Assembly (NCBI RefSeq): GCF_019802045.1
Contig: NZ_JAHVHU010000009.1
Location: 124,001 to 188,000 of the forward strand
Length of the DNA stretch: 64,000 nt
Direction of reading: 5' to 3'
Origin: Membranihabitans marinus
GTDB taxonomy: Bacteria > Bacteroidota > Bacteroidia > Chitinophagales > Saprospiraceae
Position 1 is the first letter of the stretch. Each line of letters begins with the position of its first letter. Shown here piece after piece: positions 16,828 to 26,167 of this stretch. The position numbers were made by a program, and so were the translations under genes. Below the pieces are notes generated by a model. It saw nothing but the letters and a program-made list of their open reading frames with translations, was not told the origin of the DNA and did no database searches.

Positions 16828-18060
16828 TTATTTTATGCGCTTCAGCTGGTAATGGTTGGGATCCTGATTCAGTAAAAGAGCTATTTGGTCTTCTAGGCGA
16901 TTTATAAATAAATTATTCACTTCCAATTCGTAGGCGTTTTGTTCTTGTTCGTGCAGGCGCATACCCACCAAATAGGTTCGGTTGAGTGGGCGGTACGCCT
17001 GGAAATACAAATCATTGATCTGGATAAGCTTTTCCCGGATTTGCCGGGCTTTGTCAAAAGCGGGCCCTTGGGTAATTTGAACACCGTTTGCCCATGCTTT
17101 GGCCGTCGCACTTACAATGTTTTGCTGATCAACAAGAAGTGTATAGACCCCTTTATGGAGCCCCTGGATGACCAGAGTTCTTCCAGATTGGGTTTTGATG
17201 TGACCGGGATGTGGCAGATGCTTGTCATGTACCGTAAATTCCAAGCCCTTTCGATTGATCCCGGGGTCCGTGATTTTTAGATCGCCGGAGGCGTTGATTT
17301 CATTGGTTTTACTATTCACATCGATGTTCCAGACCGGATCTTTGTGGCCCAGGCTGCTGAGAAGCATTTTTCCTGCCTGATAATAGCCCGATTCATTCAG
17401 GTGGATGCCGTTTTCTGTATAAGCGGTCTGACCTATTTGCTGAAAATTGTTAAATAAGTCCGCAACGAGCAAGTCCTTTTTGTGGGCTATTTCTTTTATC
17501 TTTTGGGTGTACAATGCGAGGTTGTCGTTTCGTTCCTTCACATTTACATTAATCTTCTCTATGGGAATCTGAGGAATGGGTGTCACCAACACGGGTTGAG
17601 CTTCCATGCTATGGATGGTGTCTATGAGTCGAATCAAATTGTCCTCAAATTTTTTCAGGCCATTTAAGCCTTCGTATGCTTCCATACCTCCATAAGCGAT
17701 CACGACCACATCGGGAGCGGTGGCCAGAATTTGTTGGATCAACAGATCATAGGGTTGAGGCGGCGTGGAAATATAACTCCGTGCACTTCCTTCCGCGGTA
17801 TCTCCGGACCAGCCCAGGTTTCGGAATGTCAATCTTTTGTCAGGCCAGGCACTGAGCAACATAAATTCTTGAATGCCATAAGGCTGCGCTTGCTCAAACA
17901 ATGAGTTTCCCACAAAAGTGATGCGGCTTCCTTCCTTCAAATCCAGTGGTTGGATATCCTGATCGTCCGTGCGGATCGATTGGGCCTCCAAATGGTTCAT
18001 CAATCCTGTAAGGGTGATCAATATTAAACCGCAAATGGTAAGGAAATTGAAGGTTCTCAT
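16828..18060 (-). CDS. Secreted SGNH/GDSL hydrolase
   Basis: A 410-residue exported esterase with signal peptide (LTICGLILITLTGLM...LEAQS). SGNH blocks are visible: FVGNSLFEQ (block I variant, Ser after GN), NLGWSGDTAEG (block II Gly), and NGIHLNESGY (block V His). The block III Asn position is in IAYGGMEAYEG. The C-terminal 100 residues are helical. It is 6 bases upstream of the heme/HEAT dehydrogenase gene and surely in one operon. The same gene pair is frequent in Planctomycetes-like polysaccharide loci, so de-esterification followed by oxidation of a sugar is a reasonable guess (inference). Confidence 0.8.
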   Translation of the reverse strand: MRTFNFLTICGLILITLTGLMNHLEAQSIRTDDQDIQPLDLKEGSRITFVGNSLFEQAQPYGIQEFMLLSAWPDKRLTFRNLGWSGDTAEGSARSYISTPPQPYDLLIQQILATAPDVVVIAYGGMEAYEGLNGLKKFEDNLIRLIDTIHSMEAQPVLVTPIPQIPIEKINVNVKERNDNLALYTQKIKEIAHKKDLLVADLFNNFQQIGQTAYTENGIHLNESGYYQAGKMLLSSLGHKDPVWNIDVNSKTNEINASGDLKITDPGINRKGLEFTVHDKHLPHPGHIKTQSGRTLVIQGLHKGVYTLLVDQQNIVSATAKAWANGVQITQGPAFDKARQIREKLIQINDLYFQAYRPLNRTYLVGMRLHEQEQNAYELEVNNLFINRLEDQIALLLNQDPNHYQLKRIK

Positions 18061-18368
18061 GAGAATATATTATCGATTTGGACCCTAAAGTTAAAATCTT
18101 CTTCAGATGTGCCAAGTAGAAAAGAGAAAAATTGTGTTTTGATAATTGAATGCCTATTGTATTGGAAGCGTAATCAATTATTTCGTCCCGGCAATAGTAA
18201 AAGTTTTAAGTGACGAGTTATGTGAGGTTATATATTTTAAGGAAACTGAAGAAGGTGCTGCGATTGAGATTAAATTGTGGCACGTAGTTTATTGAATATA
18301 AAGGAACGAAGCTTTATCAATAAAACGGGATTTGATGGGCCCAAAATAATATAGGGGCCCAGCAATAC
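18061..18368. other. Gene-free stretch
   Basis: No coding frame, hairpin terminator or repeat that I can support in these 308 bases. The right part abuts the 3' end of the haloperoxidase-like pseudogene; the left part is the upstream region of the SGNH operon and should contain its promoter. Confidence 0.5.
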
Positions 18369-19713
18369 CTAATCTTCACGAGGTCTTGTTTTAGTTAGAA
18401 AATTTTTATTCGCATAATCTCCAATGGCATTTCCCAGTCGATGACCTTCTTCTGAATCATATCTGAAATGTATTCCTAAATAGAGTCTGGAGAGACTGGC
18501 TTCCAGTCCAGCTTCGGTAAAGGAGTTGAAGGTACGGGTGGGAGGATCCATTTTTATCTTTCTGGAAAAAAGGCCCCGCAATATCTACTTCCTCTGTAGT
18601 CATTGTAAAAGTATACTGATCTCCCGTCCCCAGTGTATGAGATAAGACCCGCATTGCAGCTGAACTGGCGGATCCATGTGCTGATGGATAGGATGGAAAC
18701 GCATAGGTATGCTTGTGCAGATTATTCCATTCTTTATCTTCCATGGTCTCCGGGTTTCCATCGTTAGCTGCCCACCTTATAGCGGTATATGGCCGCCAAT
18801 GATTGTAGTAAAACTTGTTGTCGAACACATTTACGTATGCATCGAAAATGGTCATGTTTAAAAGAGCCATAGTTCTTGCTGCTTCCCATAAATTGAGCTT
18901 CTCCTGAAGAATGAGTGATCTGGCTAGCCGATTGTGGGAATTTTCGACGAAGTCCTTCCACCACATGGCTTCGTGGGTCTGGTCTTCTGTTCTTACTGTA
19001 CTGTTTGTGCTACCACATTCTTTTACTTCATTAAATGACTTGGCGTAATCCACACTACTTATGTCCGGAGGAGGTGGTGCTCGAAACTGATCTGGCGAGG
19101 TAAGCAAGAATGGTTTGGCTTTGGCCCATCCGGCTCCAAATATAAAGCCGTGCGGAGTTCCAGAATGTTCTTTAAATTCAGCATAAACACCCGGGGCCAT
19201 TGGATGCGAGGTATACTCTGCTTCCGCATTCCAATTGTCCATGTTGCGTAACTCCAATATTTTGCTAGCTGTTTCTTTACCCAATTGAATTCCTAAATCT
19301 TTGGAACGTCCATCTGGTACCTGGGAAAGAAAACGATCATGATGCTGCTTGAGTAGAGTCAAATTTTCCGTAAAGCAAGACTTTGCTACTTCGTACGCAG
19401 CCTAGCTGACTGCTGCCACGGGATCTGCATGGAACTGGTTGCCCTGGTATGCATACATCTCATAAACAGGTGTAATTGCGTTCAGCGCATTGTGCATGGC
19501 CGTATGCGCCAAAGCTTCTGTTCGAACCCCGTTAAGGGTCAATAAAGCGTCCTTTTCAACGGCAAGCTTCATGATTAATTCATTCCAGCTTAGGACAGCG
19601 TCTGGGCCATAATTTTGTGGCAGTGTTTTATTGGAGTGGCAAGACCATAATACACAACCCATTGACAATGTGATTAATAACATCCATAGCTTCGGGTGAA
19701 ATATCTTTTTCAT
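18369..19713 (-). pseudogene. Vanadium-dependent haloperoxidase/PAP2-like lipoprotein, two disruptions
   Basis: The N-terminal part (19713 to 19402) is a lipoprotein (MGCVLWSC) ending ADPVAAVS then TAG at 19402-19404. The same frame continues AAYEVAKSCFTENLTLLKQHH, so the TAG is a nonsense change (CAG to TAG likely). A second lesion is a frameshift near 18560, after DIAGPFFQKDK; the end continues in another frame as PPTRTFNSFTEAGLEASLSR. All three haloperoxidase/acid-phosphatase motifs survive: HWRPYTAIR, PSYPSAHGSA and SRLYLGIHFRYD. The break is therefore recent, or the lesions are assembly errors. When intact it would bind vanadate or act as a phosphatase in the periplasm. Confidence 0.85.
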
Positions 19714-20023
19714 AATTCGAGATTTTAACCAAGTCGATCGGAGGGGATGTGTCGCGCGTCAGGAGATTTGCAAAGTACATATTGTTCGGACTTGTTATAC
19801 TATATAATCGACTGTTCAAAATGCTATTTCACTTTTTCACTTATTAAATTAACCCAATCCAATAAAAAGAGGTTCCCTGATTATTGATTGATACCATCCT
19901 GAAAACAGGATTTTCGTTACATCTGGATCCGACTGTTATGAGGAAGGATGTGTTCGATTATAGCCCGGGAGATGCACCCTGGATAGAATAGAACAGTATG
20001 TTAGCAATAATTTTAATGGATCC

Positions 20024-20260
20024 TCAAGAGCTGTTTTTGTTTAAGAAAGCCCGTAGATCCTGTTTTGGATAGGTGCTGTCTTCACCTACCCATAGCAAAT
20101 GTCCCCACTTATTATGGTAGGTTTTTAGTGTTGAATTTTTAATTTCTCTTGATGCATAGTGCCCCATTGTAATGGAGACTGATTTGTCGTTCTCGCTGTG
20201 CAGTATTAATGTAGGACACGTTATGTTTGGCAAAACTTCTGCCTGAATATTTGGAAACAA
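20024..20260 (-). pseudogene. C-terminal fragment of an alpha/beta hydrolase
   Basis: Only about 78 residues: LPNITCPTLILHSENDKSVS, the usual strand beta 7 with the acid residue of the triad, and NKWGHLLWVGEDS, the final histidine. The nucleophile half is missing. The fragment begins directly after the TspO stop codon at 20266, so the 5' part was probably lost in a rearrangement at that junction. Not expected to be functional. Confidence 0.65.
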
Positions 20261-20265
20261 TCACA

Positions 20266-20724
20266 TCAATTATGCATGCAGACGTACCCATTTAAAGAGG
20301 TCGCAATCAATAACCAGATCAGGTAGGGTAATATCAACAAGGATTTAAATTGCAGGTCCGGCCAGTAGTAGAGTAGAAAGAAAGCCACAAGTAGAGTCAG
20401 TAATGAGATTATGATCAAGCCAGTGACGACATGGTGATAATAAAAAAAAGTCGGGTTCCAAGACACGTTGAAGACCCATTGCACGATGAATAAAGTGACG
20501 AACAAGGATTTATCTTCAGTGATGGGCCACAAGTAAGCCAGGTAAATACTGAAGCAAATCATAATAGTGGACCACGCAAAGCCGAAGACCCAGCCCGGTG
20601 GGGTCCACAGTGCTTTGTTTAAATTTTGATACCAATCGGAAGGAACGCCTCTTCTCGTAAAATAACTTCCGATGGCCAATCCGCCAAAATTGATCACTAG
20701 GAATAGGATTAAGGGGTAGATCAT
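20266..20724 (-). CDS. tspO: TspO/MBR family membrane protein
   Basis: A 152-residue five-helix membrane protein. The family marks are SDWYQNLNKALWTPPGWVFG (the WTPP/WxFG motif) and VQWVFNVSWNPTFF (the W-x-x-N-x-x-W helix). TspO proteins bind tetrapyrroles and respond to oxidative or light stress; in Bacteroidota they often accompany carotenoid or photolyase genes, which are not seen here. The protein ends CMHN, a little different from the usual aromatic-rich end, possibly because of the junction with the hydrolase fragment just downstream. Confidence 0.85.
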   Translation of the reverse strand: MIYPLILFLVINFGGLAIGSYFTRRGVPSDWYQNLNKALWTPPGWVFGFAWSTIMICFSIYLAYLWPITEDKSLFVTLFIVQWVFNVSWNPTFFYYHHVVTGLIIISLLTLLVAFFLLYYWPDLQFKSLLILPYLIWLLIATSLNGYVCMHN

Positions 20725-20961
20725 GTTTTGGTATAATAATAAGAAAAAATATTTATTTTCTCAACGTTTTATGTGGAGTTCGGACCACGGTGTATACTAA
20801 TCAGGACCATAGACAGTTCAATAAAGGATTTGGTCATTTTTCCCTTGCCGTGCCATCAATAAGTCTTCATGATGTCAGGTCAAAAGTGCTTTAAACCAAT
20901 TGAAAGTTTATCCGTAGATCAAATTATTACACCGAGACCAAATCTATTTAGTCGGTCTGGA

Positions 20962-21786
20962 TCAATCATTTTTATCTTCCATAATTCTTTGAATTTCTTT
21001 CAGCAATAATGGATAAACAGGTAAGTCCGCACTGTGGCCATAGCCTTCCAGTTCGTAGAGCGTGGTCTCCGTATGGCCGGCGATTTTCATCATCCGCATC
21101 AGGTAGGCGTTTTCCTCATACCGACCGAGCATCTCCAGCTCCCGGTCACCGGTGATTAAAAGTAAGGGAGGCGCATCCGCACGGACATGATACAGTGGAG
21201 CCAGATGGTCCACGACGGGCTGGGTGCCCGGTATGCCCCGTTCTTTCCGGATTGTAAAATGTGTAATCGTATGACCGCTCAACGGGATCAGACCGGCAAT
21301 TCTATTGGCATCGATGTGATGTTTTGCCAACCAGGATTTGTCCAGTCCGATCATACTGGTCAAATAGCCGCCAGCAGACGCGCCGGATACAAAAATCAAT
21401 GTAGAATCACCACCGTATTCATCAATGTTGTTGAAAACCCAGCTCACAGCAGCGGCAGCATCTTCTATGTATTTCGGTGCCTTTACCCTGGGATGCAATC
21501 GATAATTGACCGCTACCACACCAATACCTTTTTCTTGCAATTCCCGGGGAATACTCTTTTTACCCGCAGTTAATCCTCCGCCATGAAACCACACCACCGT
21601 GGGGTAATTATCTAGGGTGCTCGGATAATACACATCCAGTACACACCGCTCCATGATGTATGGATCCGATTGATTCATCGAATCACTGTAGTAGGGAATA
21701 TTTTTTTGGATCTCATAATGGACCTCCTGGGTGCTCCCCGTATGACTTAGTCCAATGAATAGAATGAATGTTAGAATCAGTCGCAT
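20962..21786 (-). CDS. Secreted alpha/beta hydrolase (esterase, HGGG type)
   Basis: A 274-residue exported esterase with signal peptide (LILTFILFIGLSHTGSTQ). The oxyanion motif VVWFHGGGLTAGKK, the nucleophile elbow VSGASAGGY, an acid region LLLITGDRELEM, and the final GYGHSADL histidine are all present in order, as in BD-FAE/HSL-like esterases. Probably acts on small esters in the periplasm, such as acetylated or feruloylated sugars. Stand-alone gene. Confidence 0.83.
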   Translation of the reverse strand: MRLILTFILFIGLSHTGSTQEVHYEIQKNIPYYSDSMNQSDPYIMERCVLDVYYPSTLDNYPTVVWFHGGGLTAGKKSIPRELQEKGIGVVAVNYRLHPRVKAPKYIEDAAAAVSWVFNNIDEYGGDSTLIFVSGASAGGYLTSMIGLDKSWLAKHHIDANRIAGLIPLSGHTITHFTIRKERGIPGTQPVVDHLAPLYHVRADAPPLLLITGDRELEMLGRYEENAYLMRMMKIAGHTETTLYELEGYGHSADLPVYPLLLKEIQRIMEDKND

Positions 21787-21893
21787 AGCTGAATTGGTTT
21801 TAAAACAATGTAATATCTTTTGAATGGATAAGATCCGGTGGTGAGACCAGCGTTTATTCCGGTTTTAAATATCCAAAATCTTATCGGGTTATT

Positions 21894-22538
21894 CTAATTG
21901 ACTGGAGATTTAGCAGGTGATGCCCCCTGAACTGTGTCAATCGTGCGGAAGGTAAGATTGATCCGGGGTTCCAGGACCCGACGTGTGGGCGGGAGTCGAT
22001 GCTGCCAATGCGTTTGGGTGGTGCCTTTCATGACCAATAAGCTTCCGTCGTGCAGAAATAAGTCTACTTTCTCTTTGGTTTTCTTGTGTCTGAAAATAAA
22101 TTTTCGATCTGCTCCCAGGCTCAGAGACGCGATTGCGCCGTTTTTTTTCAATTCTTTTTCATCATCACTGTGCCAGCCCATTCCTTCACTGCCATCATGG
22201 TAGAGGTTGAGCAAGCAGGAATTGTAACATTCACCCGATGTTTTTTCCAACAATGTTTTTAATTCCAACAGCTCTCTCGTCCAGGGTAATGCCTGTTTGG
22301 AAGAATGGGAATATGTGTATTCAAAAGGGGAATCACCGTACCATGCGACTTTTCGTTTCGTAGTGATGGTGCGACCAAACATTTTAAGCTGATCATGCCG
22401 CCATTCGATATTCGTCATCAATTCGTGGAGGTAGTAGTCGGCTTGATCTTGATCCAGAATAGAACCGTAATAAAATGCCTTGCCGTCTTTGGGGAGCAAA
22501 TTGAGGGTGGGGTCCGGCGTTGTATGAAATAGATCCAT
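21894..22538 (-). CDS. AlkB-like Fe(II)/2-oxoglutarate dioxygenase
   Basis: A 214-residue protein starting at 22538 (MDLFHTTPDP); the upstream ATG at 22628 lies in the TraB gene. The double-stranded beta-helix core is clear: NSCLLNLYHDGSEGMGWHSD provides the HxD iron ligands, THWQHRLPPT the second His, and RINLTFR the 2-oxoglutarate arginines. It should reverse alkyl damage on DNA/RNA bases by oxidation. It is third in a tight minus-strand operon with the TraB-like and the secreted beta-propeller-like genes, with no obvious functional link to them. No Ada or AlkA is nearby. Confidence 0.87.
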   Translation of the reverse strand: MDLFHTTPDPTLNLLPKDGKAFYYGSILDQDQADYYLHELMTNIEWRHDQLKMFGRTITTKRKVAWYGDSPFEYTYSHSSKQALPWTRELLELKTLLEKTSGECYNSCLLNLYHDGSEGMGWHSDDEKELKKNGAIASLSLGADRKFIFRHKKTKEKVDLFLHDGSLLVMKGTTQTHWQHRLPPTRRVLEPRINLTFRTIDTVQGASPAKSPVN

Positions 22539-22564
22539 CTGTTTAAAAGTGAAATTAATAAATT

Positions 22565-23428
22565 CTATTTTATCATGACAGGTGTGATGGTGTACCCCTT
22601 TCCCTGTAGTTGGCTGATCAAGCCGCACTCATACATCAGATGACTTAGCCCGACCGCGATAAAACAGCTGTTGGATCCTATAGATGACGCTATTTTCTTC
22701 ATCCATCGGTCGTTCCGGCCGGTCAATATCAATGCATTCTGGCATGGAGCGTCAAGTTGGTAGTCCATATTCATATTCCTGTACCAGGCCGTTTGCTCGC
22801 AGTGTTCTGTGTTTCCGGATCTGATGATATTGATCACCCCTGCAAGTCGTTTTTTGTGCACTTTTCGCGGCATCCCTTCCACATCTTTGTTAATAAGATC
22901 TATTTGTTCTTCCGTGGTTTCCAGGCCGATCAGGTTCAGCTTTCCCTGCTTGGCTATCGAACCGATGTAATCATCCAGTGACAGTGAGGTGTCGGTGGAA
23001 TCCCGGGGCAGACAGAATTGTTGTTTGAAGTATCTGTTCAGGAAAACGTACATTTCCGTGGGTGTCATTTTGTGAAAGTCGGTCGGACTGGAAGCAAACA
23101 GGGTTTCGATGAAAGCCAGATCTGTTTTATTCAGGTATTTATTCCACCGGGTCGTGGTTGTTCTCCGGTTGATGATGTCTTCTGTTGTTTGTCCGGGGAT
23201 ATTCAGATTTTCCTTGATCAGGACATCACACGACATCAGGGATTGGCGGACGTCACTCAGAGAATCGAAAAATGATTTGCCAAAGGCATGGTGGGTGCCA
23301 AATAAGTAGGATGTTTGAGGTTCATGAGCCCGGGTTACTTTAAAAAATACCGTCTGGAAGGTGTCTGGTTGAGCTAGGACAACCTGGATTGAAAGAAGTA
23401 GAATGAAAAAGCCTGTTTTTATAATCAT
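22565..23428 (-). CDS. TraB/GumN family protein, exported
   Basis: About 287 residues from the ATG at 23428 (MIIKTGFFILLLSIQ), which begins just after the upstream stop at 23431. Signal peptide, then YLFGTHHAFG, the family's first metal-binding-like motif, GLETTEEQIDLI in the middle, and the final FIAVGLSHLMYECGLISQL (second motif). Relatives (Tiki/TraB) are proposed metalloproteases; for bacterial members the substrate is unknown. Second gene of the operon. Confidence 0.8.
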   Translation of the reverse strand: MIIKTGFFILLLSIQVVLAQPDTFQTVFFKVTRAHEPQTSYLFGTHHAFGKSFFDSLSDVRQSLMSCDVLIKENLNIPGQTTEDIINRRTTTTRWNKYLNKTDLAFIETLFASSPTDFHKMTPTEMYVFLNRYFKQQFCLPRDSTDTSLSLDDYIGSIAKQGKLNLIGLETTEEQIDLINKDVEGMPRKVHKKRLAGVINIIRSGNTEHCEQTAWYRNMNMDYQLDAPCQNALILTGRNDRWMKKIASSIGSNSCFIAVGLSHLMYECGLISQLQGKGYTITPVMIK

Positions 23429-23430
23429 AG

Positions 23431-24324
23431 TTATGGTTCTTCCCAAATCACATCATAGTGGTTTTGGTTATTAAAAAGGATTAGATAAGGTTTGGGAGTA
23501 CTGCCGTCCCATACAAGTTTAGATGAAAAGAGGAGTACGGCATCTTCCCAAAATGCGACCCAATGAGGGGTCAGCGGGTCGGTTTGCTTGACGATAGTTT
23601 TTTGTTCTCCGTGTGTATCAATCAGCTCAAAAGACCTGTTGCCCCAATAAGCCAGTAATAATGCTCCGTTTTTATAATCCGCATCAAAGAACTGGTTGCG
23701 ATCCAAGGGGGCATTGACCACGGTGGCGTCAATTACATCGTCCCATTGATTTTTAAGCGTTCCGTTTTGACCGATTAAAAAGCAGTCCTGATCTCCCATT
23801 AAAAGGATTTGGTTGTGTTCCACGGCTCTCATTCGTTTTATAGGTTGCTTGATATTGAGGTGTTGTACTGGTTTTTCACCCTTTTTCATACGCAACAAAT
23901 CCGGGTATCGACAAAAAATAATTTCATCATCAGAATTCATCATAAATCCACCCTCTCCGATTCTCCATTCATCAGTGAACCAATCCCAAATGACTTTAAA
24001 ATTGCCTTTTACGGTTGTTTTTAGTATCCGGACCTCAAAACGCTGGCTGCTGGTCACACGGCGTCTTTCTATGATGTAAATGTCGTCCTGGTCGTGAGAA
24101 AGCATAAAGTCACTTGCCGGATGCCTGGATTGCATAAATACTTTCGGGTCGGAGGTTTTGTTCCAAATCATGACACAGGCGTGATGCTCGAGGTCATCGA
24201 TGGGATTGATGTACGACCACAAGACATGTTCACCCACTGCGATCATATTTCCAGTCGGATGGGCATGTACTACAGATGACAGCAACATGAATATGGCACC
24301 CAAAAAAAAGAAATGGTATTTCAT
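23431..24324 (-). CDS. Secreted hypothetical protein, propeller-like
   Basis: A 297-residue protein with signal peptide (MKYHFFFLGAIFMLLSSVVHA). The mature part is beta-rich with repeated short blocks around W/D residues (GEHVLWSYINPIDD, IYIIERRRVTS, NQILLMGDQDCFLIGQNG, GALLLAYWGNRSFELID), suggesting a degenerate beta-propeller. I do not recognise a family and cannot name a function. First gene of the operon with the TraB-like and AlkB-like genes; the promoter probably lies in the divergent region 24325-24587. Confidence 0.6.
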   Translation of the reverse strand: MKYHFFFLGAIFMLLSSVVHAHPTGNMIAVGEHVLWSYINPIDDLEHHACVMIWNKTSDPKVFMQSRHPASDFMLSHDQDDIYIIERRRVTSSQRFEVRILKTTVKGNFKVIWDWFTDEWRIGEGGFMMNSDDEIIFCRYPDLLRMKKGEKPVQHLNIKQPIKRMRAVEHNQILLMGDQDCFLIGQNGTLKNQWDDVIDATVVNAPLDRNQFFDADYKNGALLLAYWGNRSFELIDTHGEQKTIVKQTDPLTPHWVAFWEDAVLLFSSKLVWDGSTPKPYLILFNNQNHYDVIWEEP

Positions 24325-24472
24325 AATGTTTGCTTTAGATCATCCGATTCCATAGAGAGCGCTGATTTAGCTGAGTATTGATCCGTGACTATGAGTTCAG
24401 CCCGCGTCATCTGTGGTGTATTTATAAAGAGCATGCATTTTAAATTAACAATACATCAATTTGCAAAATAAA

Positions 24473-24489
24473 TATACGATAATCGTATA
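24473..24489. promoter_or_regulatory. Perfect 17-bp palindrome in divergent promoter region
   Basis: TATACGAT-A-ATCGTATA lies between the divergent genes at 24324 (minus) and 24588 (plus). Its A/T-rich arms around CGAT look like a repressor or activator operator serving one or both promoters. No regulator gene is adjacent. Confidence 0.4.
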
Positions 24490-24587
24490 AAAAACAATAT
24501 GTGTATTTTATCTATTCTCATATTTTGGGATATGATCATAATCATGGATATATTTGAAAAGTATAAAACTGTATCATAAAACACAAG

Positions 24588-25757
24588 ATGAGACTTCTAA
24601 GAAGACCTCTTTCTATTCAGAATGTTAATACCAAAATAGACCATGGTTCTTTGCTCTTGTCTCTCCAGGTTTTCACATGGACTTTAATTGTTTTTCTGTT
24701 GGGTGGCTGTGCAGTGGCGAGAGTGAATCCGCAGGCTTCGCTAAAAATTCGTTTTCTCGATGAATATATTATCCCGGCAGACTTTCATGTATCGGGCACC
24801 TTAGTCGGCGGCTTGTCGGATCTGGACTATGACGGTGAATTTTTTTACACGGTTTGTGATCTTCCTTCGGCCCCCCGGATTTACCGGTTTTCCCTCGATA
24901 TCAAAAACAGCAAGATCGATACGCTGCAGTTCTTAGAGGTCATTCCGGTGGACACCGAATCGACCCAACTGGTTTTCGATTCGGAAGGTGTAATCTACCA
25001 TCCGGATGAAAAGCGATTTACCCTGAGCAGTGAAGGTTCGATTAATAGGGGTCGCGATCCTTTTGTGGCAGAGCTGGACAGAAACGGGCAGGTGCAAGAG
25101 CTGTATGATTTACCAGCTTACTTTCTGTCGTCCCATGCCTCCGGTCCCCGAAACAACAGCGTTTTTGAGGGTTTGTGTGAAAGTGTGGATGGCAAGGGCA
25201 TTTGGGTTGCCAATGAATTGCCCCTTAAGGGAGATGGACCTGAGCCAGGAATATTTGAAAAACATGCTCCGATCCGGTTTACCCGATTGGATCGGAGCAC
25301 CAAAAAGCCGGAACGTCAATTCGCTTATGACCTGGACCGGGTCCGGAAAATACCATTGCTTCCGTTTGGGATGAACGGGGTAACGGCCATTGAAGAATAT
25401 GAGGAAGAACGGTTTCTTGTGTTGGAACGGGGGTTTTCAGCGGGCTATGGCCGACACGGTTTTCGGGTCTTGCTGTATCTGGCGGATGGCCGGGAGGCGG
25501 ATTCCACACTGGAAGTAAATCGGTTAAAGGAGGTAAAGCCCAGCACGGTGACTCTGGCCAATAAAAGCCTGCTATTTGATTTTAACAGCATCCGAAAGGA
25601 GCTGACGAACCGGTCGGTGGACAATCTCGAAGGGATGACCTTTGGCCCCACCCTGCCCAATGGAAACCGGACCCTGGTATTGATAGCTGATAACAACTTC
25701 AATACGCTGATGAAGCAAATGAATCAGGTGATCCTGATGGAGGTGGTTGGGGAATAG
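24588..25757 (+). CDS. Phytase-like (esterase-like activity of phytase) lipoprotein
   Basis: A 389-residue lipoprotein (FLLGGC; long basic N-terminus before the lipobox). The mature part is the six-bladed propeller of the esterase-like phytase family: GLSDLDYDGEFFYTVCD, then EGVIYHPDEKRFTLSSEGS, FEGLCESVDGKGIWVANE, RFLVLERGFSAG and NLEGMTFGPTLPNG. These acid-rich blocks repeat in order as in that family. It may hydrolyse phosphate or other esters outside the cell; the activity is not well established for most members. Divergent from the operon at 21894-24324. Confidence 0.8.
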   Translation: MRLLRRPLSIQNVNTKIDHGSLLLSLQVFTWTLIVFLLGGCAVARVNPQASLKIRFLDEYIIPADFHVSGTLVGGLSDLDYDGEFFYTVCDLPSAPRIYRFSLDIKNSKIDTLQFLEVIPVDTESTQLVFDSEGVIYHPDEKRFTLSSEGSINRGRDPFVAELDRNGQVQELYDLPAYFLSSHASGPRNNSVFEGLCESVDGKGIWVANELPLKGDGPEPGIFEKHAPIRFTRLDRSTKKPERQFAYDLDRVRKIPLLPFGMNGVTAIEEYEEERFLVLERGFSAGYGRHGFRVLLYLADGREADSTLEVNRLKEVKPSTVTLANKSLLFDFNSIRKELTNRSVDNLEGMTFGPTLPNGNRTLVLIADNNFNTLMKQMNQVILMEVVGE

Positions 25758-25831
25758 GGGAAATGCAGTAAGGCATGGCCAGGTGGATTTCGTTCTTGCC
25801 ATTTTTAATTTTTTTGACTTGATCCTTTCAG

Positions 25832-26167
25832 TCATTGCGGACTTGATCCGCAATAATGCTTCTTCACTTCCTGAATAAATGCATCATCCACCCCGATTTC
25901 CATACTCAACTCCTTCCATAGAGGATTGGTACTATTTATCAAATCATCCTTCCAGGCTCTCTTCCAATTTTTTAGTTGCTTCTCCCGTCTGATCGCATCA
26001 ACGATCGAATCATAGACTTCAAAATAAACCAGTTTGTTACAATTGTACCTCTATGTAAACCCTTTATTGATTTTTGCCACTCTACGCCGCAGGTCATTGG
26101 TTACGCCAGTGTAAAGCACCTTGTTGTACTTGTTGGTCAAAAAATAAATGTATCCTCCTTTTAGCAT
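25832..26167 (-). pseudogene. GIY-YIG endonuclease-like gene with in-frame stop
   Basis: The ATG at 26167 opens MLKGGYIYFLTNKYNKVLYT then GVTNDLRRRV, the GIY-YIG core (GYIYFL...LYTGVTNDL). The frame meets TAG at 26051-26053 (GFT-stop-RYN), then goes on without shift: NKLVYFEVYDSIVDAIRREK then QLKNWKRAWKDDLI, ending TGA at 25832. In family members the stop position is normally Ser or Lys, so one substitution explains it. Without it the protein would be about 110 residues, the normal length. Single-domain GIY-YIG proteins of this type are common in Bacteroidota; their role is unclear. Confidence 0.8.
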
